In this document: positions 27,401-35,022 of the stretch, piece by piece
Layout: each line of letters starts with the position of its first letter
Position numbering within the stretch: position 1 is the stretch's first letter
Assembly: GCF_000179615.1 (NCBI RefSeq)
Contig: NZ_AEDD01000008.1
Span: 62,001 to 126,000, forward strand
Reading direction: 5' to 3'
Source: Paenibacillus curdlanolyticus YK9
GTDB lineage: Bacteria; Bacillota; Bacilli; Paenibacillales; Paenibacillaceae
DNA: 64,000 nucleotides
Notes under the pieces: model-generated
The model's database searches: none
What the model was told of the DNA's origin: nothing
What the model saw: the letters and a program-made list of their open reading frames with translations, nothing else
Program-made: the position numbers and the translations under genes

Positions 27401-30400
27401 GTGCAGCTGCATTTGCGCCAAGGAATGAATACGGTAGCGGTCAGCTCTGCTGCCGCGGCAGCGGGCGATGTGCTCTATCTTGATCAGTTGAAAGTAAAAG
27501 GCATTGTGGCAAACGCTTATCGCGGAGCGAGCTTAGCCTATGATTCCTACGAAGCGGAGCATATGGCGACCAATGGCGTTGTGATCGGACCCGATCGCAC
27601 GTATAAGCAGCCGGCATCGGAAGCTTCCGGCCGTCAAGCGGTGACGCTGACCGCAGCAGGCGACTATGTCGCGTTCAAGCTGAATCGGCCAGCGAACCGA
27701 TTGACGATTCGCTATTCGATCCCGGACAGCGCAGATGGAGCAGGTCTGCAAGCGAATGTGGGGCTGTCGGTGAATGGCAGCAGCAAGCCGGACGTTGTCT
27801 TGTCCTCCAAGCATGCTTGGGTGTACGGCACTTATCCGTGGTCGAACAACCCGAATGACGGGGACGCCCATCGGTTCTATGATGAGACGTCGGTCGATAC
27901 GGGCGCGTTAGCGGCAGGGGATACGGTTCGGCTGGAGAAGCTCGCGGGTACAGCGGCTGCGACGGTTATCATCGATGTAGTGGAGGCCGAGTGGGCGGAT
28001 GCGCCTTATGCGAAGCCTGCTGATTTTGTATCGATTATCGATTACGGCGCGGCTGCTGATGACGGCCAAGACGATACGGCTGCGATCCAAGCAGCGATTG
28101 CGGCTGCGAAGGCAGAGGGCAAAGGAGGCGTTTGGCTGCCCGCGGGCGTATTCAATCTCACAGATGGTCCGATCGCATTAGCAAATATTACGATTCGCGG
28201 CGCAGGGATGTGGCAGACGACGATTGCCGGAGCGGGCTTCCTGGGCAAAGGCAGCAGCATTCGCGTATTCGATTTAGCGATTGACGGCGGGGTAACGGGT
28301 CGCCATGATGATCAAGCCGAGTCGGGCTTCGACGGCACATTCGGCAAGGGATCAACGATCCAGCATGTACGCATCTCGCATACGAAGGCAGGGATTTGGG
28401 TTACGGCGCAGGAAGTGAACGGGCAGACAATGCCTACGACGGGGCTATATATTGCGGATGTTCGCATTCGTGACACGTACGCCGATGGCGTGAACTTCAG
28501 CACAGGCACGATGGGCTCCATGGTCGAGCAAAGCCAGCTGCGTAACACGGGCGATGACAGCATGGCCATATGGTCCAATGGAACGCCGGTAACGGGCAAT
28601 ACGTTCCGTTTCAATACGGTTGAATTGCCATGGCTGTCGAACAACATTGCGGTGTATGGCGGCGGAGACAATCATGTGACGGACAACATCGCATCGGATA
28701 CGGTTGCGTTCGGCGGCGGCATTAGCGTCAGCACGCGCCACAATCCGACGCCGTTTACGGGCACGACGACGGTCGAACGGAACACGCTGGAGCGCACGGG
28801 CGGCCGCGAGCATAACTGGCCGGCGGATATCGGCGCCTTGTTCCTCTATACGAGCGATATCGCGATGAACGGGGATATTCGGATTACGAATAACCTGATC
28901 CATGACAGCACGAATCAAGGCATCTCGTTCCTCGGCGAGAAGCCAGTGGCGGGCCTCGTTCTGGCGGGCAATGTAGTGGATGGCACGGGATCGTGGGGCG
29001 TTAATGGGGCAGGAAATATAACGGGCTCTGCGCTGTTCGGCAACACGACGGTTCGAAATGCGGGCGTAGGCAATGCGTTTAATGGAGCAGGCGGGCTCGC
29101 TTGGCGTACGGTGGACAGCGGATTGGCTTACGTGAAGCCGCCTTTCGCTGTACAGGTAGATGGGGTGGCGGCATCGCCTTACCGTATCGCGGCGGGGACG
29201 GAAGCGCAGGGCGCTGTCTGGAGCGGCAGTCCAGCGACGTTGGCGGCTTCAGGCGCTGCTTGGTCGAGCTCCGATGCAACTATTGCAGCCGTCGATAGCA
29301 CGGGCAAAATTACTGCAAAGCGGCACGGGCAAGCCATCTTAACCGTGCAATACGGCGGCGAGACGCGTGATTTTACACTGGTTGTAGAGGATACGACTGC
29401 GCCTGTCTGGCCGACGGGCGCGAAGCTGGCGGTGAGTGGGGTATCCGATAGTAAAGTGACGCTCAATTGGCCAGCTGCTCAAGATAATGGCACGGTGAAT
29501 GCTTATCGCGTCGATTGGGGCAGCGGAAGCAAAATGGTGGCTGGCAACGTGTACGAATTGACCGTTTCGGGCTTAACGCCAGGAGGTGTCTACACCTTCA
29601 AAGTGAATGCAGTAGACGAAGCAGGACTTTGGACGGCAGAAGCATTGTCGTCTGACTACACGCTGCCTTCAGGCGGTGGAAGCGGGGGATCAGGGCAGCC
29701 AGCTGGTCCGAGCGGCAGCGGCAGTGGGACCTCGGTTGGATGCGTTGCAGATACGGCGAAAGGAAATGTTCTTATGGCAGCAGCGAGCGTGCGTGCATCG
29801 CATGAAGCAGTCGTCCAACCGGACGTGCTGACGGCAGCGCTGGATCGAATAGGAGAAGGCCAGTGTTCAACGCTCGCGGTTCATTCCGGATCGGATCAAG
29901 CATCCGTCACATTCGTCCTTCCGGCAGGTCCAATTGCAGCAGCAGCAGCGGATTTAGCGCACGGTGTGCTGACATTCCACCATCAAGGAGCAACTTATCA
30001 GCTTCCGCTTGAACGCGCGGTTGAGCTGCTGCAGGGTGCAGCGTCCGGCGAACTGCGGATTACGATTCAGCAGTTGGAGCGACAAGCGGCAGAAGGGTTG
30101 TTCCACGGCGCTGCGGGCGTTTGGAAAAGCGGCGCTTATTCGTTCAAGTTGGAAGTCTCGTCAGGCGGGTCTGTGACAATTGCCGCAGCAGTCGACGGGT
30201 ATGTACGCGGCAGCCTGATCATTGACAGGAGCATTGATCCGATTCATGCGACCGTCGTTGTCTATGATGAGCAAACGGGCAAATGGCGCCATGTGCCTAC
30301 GGTGTTCCGCAAGCTGCCGGATGGCCTTGTGGAGGCGGTCTTCGCAAGCATGCTGAACGGCATCTATGCGGTGAATGAGCTGAACGTTAGCTTCACAGAT

Positions 30401-30967
30401 ATGGCGAAGCATTGGGCGAAGCATGCGGTAGAAACGCTCGCATCGAACCGCATTTTGTCCGGCGTAGGCAAGGGCAGCTTCGAGCCGAACCGCGCTGTCA
30501 CGCGTGCGGAATTTGCGGCGATGCTCGTGGAAGCGTTCGGTTTGCCATATGATTCTGGCGCTAAGCCAGCATTCCATGATGTTGATTCAGCGGCGTGGTA
30601 TGGCCGTGCGGTTGGCGCGGCTTCGGAAGCTGGCCTCATTACGGGCTATGCGGATGGCAGCTTCCATCCGAATGAACGGATCACGCGTGAGCAAATGCTT
30701 GTCATGCTGATGCGCGCATATCGCTTGACGAACGCGAAAGATGCAGCATCGGATGAAGCCGATGCGTCCGATGCGCTCTCCGGCTTCCGGGATGGTGCAA
30801 GCGTCAGCTCGTGGGCAGCAGATGATGTTCAGCAGGCGTTAGCGCTAAAGCTGGTGCAGGGACGGGCAGCGGGCGAATTCGCGCCGCAATCGCAGGCTAC
30901 GCGCGGCGAAGCGGCGATGATGCTGTACAATGCGCTGCTGGCTTTAGCGTTTGTTAGCAACGAATAG
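24413..30967 (+). CDS. Surface-anchored GH87 alpha-1,3-glucanase with trefoil-like repeats, CBMs and SLH domains
   Basis: A 2184-residue secreted enzyme. Signal peptide 1-35 (cleavage after AFA). About residues 45-900: six modules of about 136 residues resembling ricin-type beta-trefoil lectin domains; modules 1 and 2 are almost identical, also in DNA. Two CBM6/35-like domains (AYEAEQAF from 904, YDSYEAEHM from 1043). A right-handed beta-helix (about 1200-1570, opening VSIIDYGAAADDGQDD) has D1358, D1381 and D1382 in ADGVNFS and TGDDSMAIW; that 23/24 spacing equals the catalytic triad reported for GH87 AglFH1 (D1045, D1068, D1069). Then a Big_2-like domain (1585-1662), an Fn3 domain (1663-1757), a Gly/Ser linker and three SLH domains (1993-2180) for cell-wall attachment. 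It would hydrolyse alpha-1,3-glucan (mutan, fungal cell wall). GGAGG precedes the ATG. It closes the operon. Confidence 0.87.
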   Translation: MQLKSKRSILLFALVLLMVITSFPAFPGGARTAFASANSSGSQNEWIRMKNSYTGKYLYETNGKVAYGSPVETDRASQWTVEDNGSTQRLKNRESGHYMSMANVASFGDPLEALPDSNGGNPLAGADWHVLDAPNPGLKVIQSAGDANLYIHVQDNTGYAQSSQIPPSWGTPQWAFEPVVDYVRLKNSYTGKYLFESSGKVAYGSPAEADPSSHWVVESSGATERIRNRESGHYMSMANVASFGDPVEALPLPANGGALAGADWHVLDASNPGLKVIQSADDANLYIHVQDNTGYAQSSQIPPNWGTPQWALESVEVKDAYNPNPSTGPQYVRIKNDYLGLYMMEDNGQLLYGNATASDQTAQWEIVKEQGYQRIVNRATGHAVSLAGVASDKVAVAVETADPDAQAQRWVIDNLSTEGAKLIHTTVDPADGQYLHVEKKLGFVQFGTVPPSWGSPRWLFLPVTDDGPHYVRLKNRYTGKYLFEEPGTGAAAGSGKVAYGDPDVSDGLSHWLLEDGGNGSVRIRNRVTGHAMANEHLAGFGDPLESIVVEDGWSSAKWAVSEPAPGFFVFTNKYKTNETIHVQDATGYAQSSGVPADWWSAQWSQEAAPDALPVAIPQGYVRVKSAGSDAYLYENERGVVLYGTPEEKDARSHWTIAALGDGYALVNRATNDRITVGAGASMQATPALNGDPSQKWYVEQAPNAGRVLLRSALQPKQYLHMMDGTGFAQLGLRSIESAALQWILADAPADSFVPDLAGAAEPIQMERLSDARHYKLANAAAGRLLLDNGGTPALAAAGSSPGGDWQLQDENGYKLLRSLSSGKYLAVDSSGNVELLSLAEGTPAPLAASWQLTPRSGQLVLASAALPGKLLQAGGGMPQLASGNAAMPTDAQLWTATAVAAVAAYEAEQAFIAGGAKAGSGVKAASAGRYVAGFEQAGAEVVFAIYAEQAGMYETGFRYANGQSSSASLALQVNGEQAAAVAFAASGGWDSWQEQTVQLHLRQGMNTVAVSSAAAAAGDVLYLDQLKVKGIVANAYRGASLAYDSYEAEHMATNGVVIGPDRTYKQPASEASGRQAVTLTAAGDYVAFKLNRPANRLTIRYSIPDSADGAGLQANVGLSVNGSSKPDVVLSSKHAWVYGTYPWSNNPNDGDAHRFYDETSVDTGALAAGDTVRLEKLAGTAAATVIIDVVEAEWADAPYAKPADFVSIIDYGAAADDGQDDTAAIQAAIAAAKAEGKGGVWLPAGVFNLTDGPIALANITIRGAGMWQTTIAGAGFLGKGSSIRVFDLAIDGGVTGRHDDQAESGFDGTFGKGSTIQHVRISHTKAGIWVTAQEVNGQTMPTTGLYIADVRIRDTYADGVNFSTGTMGSMVEQSQLRNTGDDSMAIWSNGTPVTGNTFRFNTVELPWLSNNIAVYGGGDNHVTDNIASDTVAFGGGISVSTRHNPTPFTGTTTVERNTLERTGGREHNWPADIGALFLYTSDIAMNGDIRITNNLIHDSTNQGISFLGEKPVAGLVLAGNVVDGTGSWGVNGAGNITGSALFGNTTVRNAGVGNAFNGAGGLAWRTVDSGLAYVKPPFAVQVDGVAASPYRIAAGTEAQGAVWSGSPATLAASGAAWSSSDATIAAVDSTGKITAKRHGQAILTVQYGGETRDFTLVVEDTTAPVWPTGAKLAVSGVSDSKVTLNWPAAQDNGTVNAYRVDWGSGSKMVAGNVYELTVSGLTPGGVYTFKVNAVDEAGLWTAEALSSDYTLPSGGGSGGSGQPAGPSGSGSGTSVGCVADTAKGNVLMAAASVRASHEAVVQPDVLTAALDRIGEGQCSTLAVHSGSDQASVTFVLPAGPIAAAAADLAHGVLTFHHQGATYQLPLERAVELLQGAASGELRITIQQLERQAAEGLFHGAAGVWKSGAYSFKLEVSSGGSVTIAAAVDGYVRGSLIIDRSIDPIHATVVVYDEQTGKWRHVPTVFRKLPDGLVEAVFASMLNGIYAVNELNVSFTDMAKHWAKHAVETLASNRILSGVGKGSFEPNRAVTRAEFAAMLVEAFGLPYDSGAKPAFHDVDSAAWYGRAVGAASEAGLITGYADGSFHPNERITREQMLVMLMRAYRLTNAKDAASDEADASDALSGFRDGASVSSWAADDVQQALALKLVQGRAAGEFAPQSQATRGEAAMMLYNALLALAFVSNE

Positions 30968-31003
30968 GCAGCGAATGAGACGGTAGCTTGTTGTCAACCA
31001 TAC

Positions 31004-31078
31004 CAAAAGAGAGAGAATTGAAGGGCTCTCGCCATGCTAATGGCAGCGGCGAGAGCATCCCCGATTCTCTCTTTTTTG
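31004..31078 (+). terminator. Terminator of the alpha-glucan operon
   Basis: A two-tier hairpin: outer arms AAAGAGAGAGAAT and ATTCTCTCTTT, inner arms GCTCTCGCC and GGCGAGAGC, followed by T's. It begins 37 bases after the GH87 stop. Confidence 0.9.
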
Positions 31079-31117
31079 TTTGTTCCGAGGGGAATTATCG
31101 TGTAACATCCCTCTATT

Positions 31118-31143
31118 TATTAACTTTACCTATAAAGTTAATA
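31118..31143. promoter_or_regulatory. Operator-like 26-bp palindrome before a methyltransferase gene
   Basis: Perfect arms TATTAACTTTA and TAAAGTTAATA flank CCTA. It is AT-rich unlike its surroundings and lies 90 bp before the start of the gene at 31234, with a possible -10 (TATAAC) near 31180. The size and symmetry are those of a homodimeric repressor site; the regulator is unknown. Confidence 0.6.
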
Positions 31144-31233
31144 TCATTTATCTATTTCACCTATCATGAAATCGCATGGTATAACTATAGCAAGCAAAAC
31201 GAGCTGACAATATCAGGATAGGAAGTGGTTGGG

Positions 31234-32040
31234 ATGAAGAACGAGCAACGCACGCAAGTACAAGAACAACATGCAGGCAATGAGACGAAGGTATGGCAGT
31301 CTGAGAGCTATGATCATCAAATGGCATTCGTATCGGCTTATGGCGCGCCGCTGGTCGATCTGCTGAATATTCAGCCCGGAGAAACGGTCATCGATTGGGG
31401 CTGCGGCACAGGCGACCTGGCTGCAGGGATCGCGGACAAAGGGGCGGTCGTCTTCGGAATCGATGCCTCCGTCGACATGATCGAGCGAGCACGGGTGAAG
31501 CATCCGTCCATCAAGTTTGCCGTAGAAGATGGCCAGCGCTATCGTTCCGAGCAGCCGGTGGATGCGATCTTCAGCAATGCGGCGCTGCACTGGATGACGG
31601 ATGCAGCTGGAACAGCAGCAAGCATTGCGGCATCGCTGAAGCCGGGCGGACGATTCGTCGCCGAATTCGGCGGAAGCGGGAACGTGAAGGCGGTAACCGA
31701 TGCGCTGCAATCCGCGTTCGAGACGGTGAAGCCTGCGAAGCCATTCCGGCACCCGTGGTATTTCCCGACCATTGGCGAATATGCTACGCTGCTGCAGGAG
31801 GTCGGGTTCGAGGTCAATACAGCGATGCTGTACGACCGCCCGACGCCGCAGGTTGGCGGAGACAATGGCATTCGCGGCTGGCTGGCGACCTTTGCTGACG
31901 TCATTATGGAAGGCATCGACGCGGAGCAAGCGGCTGCGATTATCGCGCTGACGGAAGAGCGCCTGCGCCCTGCACTGTACCGCGACGGGGAGTGGATCGT
32001 CGATTACAGAAGGCTGCGTGTTACAGCGACGAAACAATAA
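31234..32040 (+). CDS. Class I SAM-dependent methyltransferase (trans-aconitate methyltransferase-like)
   Basis: A 268-residue cytoplasmic methyltransferase. Motif I VIDWGCGTGDLAAGI, the acidic end of strand 2 in FGIDASVDMIERARVKHP, and motif IV VDAIFSNAALHWM define the Rossmann fold; the arrangement resembles Tam and ubiquinone/menaquinone-type methyltransferases acting on small molecules. AGGAAGTGG precedes the ATG at 31234; an in-frame GTG at 31225 overlaps the site. It is a single gene preceded by a 26-bp palindrome. The substrate is unknown. Confidence 0.85.
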   Translation: MKNEQRTQVQEQHAGNETKVWQSESYDHQMAFVSAYGAPLVDLLNIQPGETVIDWGCGTGDLAAGIADKGAVVFGIDASVDMIERARVKHPSIKFAVEDGQRYRSEQPVDAIFSNAALHWMTDAAGTAASIAASLKPGGRFVAEFGGSGNVKAVTDALQSAFETVKPAKPFRHPWYFPTIGEYATLLQEVGFEVNTAMLYDRPTPQVGGDNGIRGWLATFADVIMEGIDAEQAAAIIALTEERLRPALYRDGEWIVDYRRLRVTATKQ

Positions 32041-32061
32041 ACGCATATTCACAAAAATGGG

Positions 32062-32091
32062 TTGACAGTAAATTATTGTGAACGGTATACT
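32062..32091 (+). promoter_or_regulatory. Promoter of the T-box leader
   Basis: TTGACA (32062-32067) and TATACT (32086-32091) with an 18-base spacer. It lies immediately before the T-box leader and is the best sigma-A promoter in this part of the window. Confidence 0.75.
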
Positions 32092-32103
32092 CATTCCAAT
32101 TCA

Positions 32104-32352
32104 TAGGATAAACGCAAAGATTGGGAGTAATAAGGAATAACTATTGCCAAGAGAGCTGTCGGCAGGTGCAAGACAGTCAGTAGTTTCCCCAACTCGCCCA
32201 TGAGCGGCAAGGTCGACAACGGTAGATCTTGACAGCTAACCCCTGTAATCGGGTTCTGAGATTCGTTGTCTCTTTTTTGATCACAACGAGTAAGAAGAGT
32301 GGTATCGCGTGGGTAAAACCTATCGCCTCTTTGCAGGCGATAGGTTTTTTCT
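32104..32352 (+). ncRNA. T-box leader (tRNA-sensing riboswitch)
   Basis: Stem I carries the AGAGAG bulge in AAGAGAGCTGTCGGCAGGTG and the distal segment CTCGCCCATGAGC. The T-box itself reads AGAGTGGTATCGCG (32296-32309; consensus AGGGTGGNACCGCG) and is followed by a terminator stem ACCTATCGCCT/AGGCGATAGGT (32318-32345) with six T. The best specifier candidate is GTC (Val) at 32212-32214, in the right place after GAGC; the variable T of TGGT pairs with discriminator A, which tRNA-Val has and tRNA-Asp or tRNA-Asn does not. GAC and AAC overlap the same place and are alternatives. Uncharged tRNA should switch on the methyltransferase downstream. Confidence 0.87.
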
Positions 32353-32392
32353 ATTTTCCTACTAAATCATGTGAGGGCAGGTGCAAGAAGAG

Positions 32393-33205
32393 ATGGACAA
32401 TGTCATCGATTATTACTCCCACTTTGACGAATGGGGGAGGCTTGACAGGGAACCGTTGGAGTTTACGATAAACCTGCATTTTATCCAACAGTATTTGGAA
32501 TCAGCTGGCGTAAGCAACGTGCTGGATAATGGCGCAGGGCCAGGCAAATACGCCATTGCGCTTGCGAAGCTGGGATATAACGTAACGCTGTCTGATTTGA
32601 CGCCTAAATTAGTAGAGATCGCGGAACAGAAAGCGGCCGAACAGCAAGTACGTGATCGATTTGACGGCTTTCATGTGTTGAATGCAACATGTTTAGCTGG
32701 AATCCAAGATGAGGCTTACGATGCTTCCCTCATGCTAGGTCCACTGTACCATCTCCAAAAGGAAGGGGAGCGAGTAGCGGCCGTTAAGGAGCTGCATCGC
32801 GTAACCAAACGGAATGGCCTTGTTTTCGTTGCGTTCCAGAGCCGGATGAGAATGGCGATTACTTCGCTGTCGCAGCCGCAGGCTTGGAAGCCGAACGATA
32901 GCTTGAAGGCGATAAAAACGTTCTTCGAAACCGGCGCGTTCAATCATCATGATCAGGGCCGATTTACGGGCGCCTATTATTTTCATGTTGATGCCGTGAA
33001 GCCTTTCATGGAGAGCAACGGATTCGAAACGGTCGATTTGATTGGTTCCTCAAGCATCGGCTCATTGCTTTCGAATGAACAAAAGCAGTATTGGATCGAT
33101 CGGGGCGAGTATGATGAATTGATGCAATTTCTGATCGCCATCGCGAATGATCCGTCCGTATTAGGCGCATCCTCGCACTTGCTGTATATCGGAAGAAGGG
33201 TGTAA
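32393..33205 (+). CDS. Class I SAM-dependent methyltransferase under T-box control
   Basis: A 270-residue methyltransferase with motif I VLDNGAGPGKYAIALA, the strand-2 aspartate in VTLSDLTPKLVEIA, and motif IV YDASLMLGPLYHL followed by the post-motif helix VAAVKELHRVTKRNGLVFVAF. It is of the small-molecule type. ATG 32393 has AGGTG nine bases before it; GTG 32381 is an alternative that adds four residues. The gene is directly downstream of the T-box terminator, so its expression should respond to charging of one tRNA. A MATE exporter gene follows after 76 bp. The substrate is unknown; an amino acid or a peptide made from it would fit the control. Confidence 0.87.
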   Translation: MDNVIDYYSHFDEWGRLDREPLEFTINLHFIQQYLESAGVSNVLDNGAGPGKYAIALAKLGYNVTLSDLTPKLVEIAEQKAAEQQVRDRFDGFHVLNATCLAGIQDEAYDASLMLGPLYHLQKEGERVAAVKELHRVTKRNGLVFVAFQSRMRMAITSLSQPQAWKPNDSLKAIKTFFETGAFNHHDQGRFTGAYYFHVDAVKPFMESNGFETVDLIGSSSIGSLLSNEQKQYWIDRGEYDELMQFLIAIANDPSVLGASSHLLYIGRRV

Positions 33206-33281
33206 ACCTTCTCTGCAAACGTTGACTTGCAGCGCTCGAATGGGCACAATAAGGTCAACTTCTGCAGAAAAGAGGCACAGC

Positions 33282-34628
33282 ATGTTTCGCAACTGGAAGG
33301 AAATATTAGCCCTCGCGTTGCCTTCGCTAATCGCATTCGCGACCCAGACGGTAACGGCTACGATCAATTTGGTCATTCTCGGCAAGCTCGGTTTTCTCAT
33401 TATTGCGGTTGTTGGCGTCGTCAACATTATTATGTATAACGCATTTGCAATTTTCTCGGGCATCGGCCACACGGTTAACTATCTTGTCGCGCAAAATGAC
33501 GGCCAAGGCAATATGCGCAAAGGGATTGAACGAACGTACTTCGCTTTTTATTTGTGCGGGATATTCGCGGTTGTGCTAGGCATTGTCGGATGGACGCTTG
33601 CCGATCAGCTGCTGCGTTGGACAGGCGGATCGGAGGAGCTCGTGCAGGCGGGGACGCTGTATACCGAGCTGCGGTTCTATGCGATGGCATTCGGCATCAT
33701 CAATTTTGCGTTCCACGGCTTCTTGCGCGGGATTGGAGCAACGCGGCTGTCAATGACTGTATCGATGCTTGGCAACGGTATCATGGTCGTCGGCACCTAC
33801 GCGATGGCTTATGGCAAGCTTGGCCTCCCAGAGCTTGGGCTCAAAGGTGCAGGCTATGCGATCGTTATTGGGGAAGCGGTGCAGCTGCTCATCTGCGCTT
33901 ATCTCTTCTTCTTCCCGCTCCATCGCAAATACAACACGCGTACATGGGCGAGAATCGATTGGCGTGAAATGCGTCTGATCGCCGTAGAGAGCGGAAAGCT
34001 TGGCGTTCAGGAGTTTTCGCTTAGCTTGGCGATGTACTTGTTCACCGCATTCGTTGCCCGGCTTGGCGACCAAGCGCTGGCAGCGAATGAGGTTGCGCTT
34101 AGCATTATGTCGTTCGGCTTCATGCCTGCGTTCGCCTTCGGCGCGACAGCGACGATACTCGTCGGGCGGCATGTCGGGCAGGGCAATCCGAAGCATGCCC
34201 GGCGGACCGGCACCGACGTTGCCATACTAGGAACGCTGTTTCTGATTATGCTCGGGACGGCCGAGCTGATCTTCGCCGAGCAGATCGCGCATTTGTATAC
34301 GAATGACCCGGCTGTGTACGAGCTTGCTGCGTATTTAATTAGCATTTCGGCTTATTTGCAAATATTCGATGGCTTGCTTAACATTTATGCAGGCTGTATG
34401 CGAGGGCTCGGGGAGACGACCTACCTGCTTCGGGTATCCATTATTTGCTCATGGATATTGTTCGTGCCGCTCGCGTACCTGTTAGTCGTGCAGCTCGATA
34501 TGGGCAGCATGGGCGCTTGGTTAGCATTGTATTCTTACTTAACCGTGTTCGGGCTGGCGGTAATGATCCGCTTCTACCGAACGGATTGGAGCAAGATTCG
34601 AGTTCGCGAAGCGCAGGGCGCCATGTAG
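33282..34628 (+). CDS. MATE-family multidrug/metabolite efflux transporter
   Basis: A 448-residue membrane protein with 12 predicted helices in two homologous halves, starting MFRNWKEILALALPSLIAFA. Conserved features include GIGHTVNYLVAQNDGQGN in the first half and FAFGATATILVGRHVGQGN in the second, and ALSIMSFGFMPAFAF, as in NorM/DinF-type antiporters that expel cationic compounds with Na+ or H+. GAGG precedes the ATG at 33282. The 76-bp gap from the T-box methyltransferase has a GTTGAC/GTCAAC inverted repeat and a weak promoter (TTGACT, 17 bases, CACAAT) but no terminator, so it may be read from either start. Confidence 0.9.
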   Translation: MFRNWKEILALALPSLIAFATQTVTATINLVILGKLGFLIIAVVGVVNIIMYNAFAIFSGIGHTVNYLVAQNDGQGNMRKGIERTYFAFYLCGIFAVVLGIVGWTLADQLLRWTGGSEELVQAGTLYTELRFYAMAFGIINFAFHGFLRGIGATRLSMTVSMLGNGIMVVGTYAMAYGKLGLPELGLKGAGYAIVIGEAVQLLICAYLFFFPLHRKYNTRTWARIDWREMRLIAVESGKLGVQEFSLSLAMYLFTAFVARLGDQALAANEVALSIMSFGFMPAFAFGATATILVGRHVGQGNPKHARRTGTDVAILGTLFLIMLGTAELIFAEQIAHLYTNDPAVYELAAYLISISAYLQIFDGLLNIYAGCMRGLGETTYLLRVSIICSWILFVPLAYLLVVQLDMGSMGAWLALYSYLTVFGLAVMIRFYRTDWSKIRVREAQGAM

Positions 34629-34870
34629 CGAGAGCTCTCGAAATAGAACCATTTTATTTTCGATTCGTAGGCATATTTGACGCAGTACCCACATATAATC
34701 CAGTAAGGCGTTCTTTCACGAAATATTGATCCTGTTGGACGACCCCATGACAAGGAATTGCGGTCGTGGCGACGAATGGATAAATATAGCATGTGGCTGG
34801 ATATTCACAAGGCAGGGTCCCATAAGCGGATCCTGCCTTCATGTTACTATAATGTAACGTAAATGTAATT
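34629..34870. other. Intergenic stretch with one GC-rich hairpin
   Basis: It contains a 12-bp stem AAGGCAGGGTCC / GGATCCTGCCTT (34809-34839, one G-U pair, loop of seven) without a T run, possibly the MATE gene terminator, and the small symmetric GTTACTATAATGTAAC just after it. No gene was recognised. Confidence 0.5.
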
Positions 34871-34874
34871 AAAG

Positions 34875-34904
34875 TTGACATTTATAACTTGTTTGTAGTA
34901 GGAT
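34875..34904 (+). promoter_or_regulatory. Candidate promoter of the ATP-grasp operon
   Basis: TTGACA (34875-34880) and TAGGAT (34899-34904) with an 18-base spacer, about 120 bases before the ATG at 35023. The surroundings are AT-rich (ATGTAACGTAAATGTAATTAAAG), as for many sigma-A promoters. Confidence 0.5.
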
Positions 34905-35022
34905 TTAGCTAATAAACCTAACATATTGCGGCTAAAATGTAACATTCGTGGCATTGGCTTAGCGACAACGCAATTGGCACGATTGGGCAGGTTGCTGCAG
35001 CACCTTGGAGGAGGCGGTTGGC

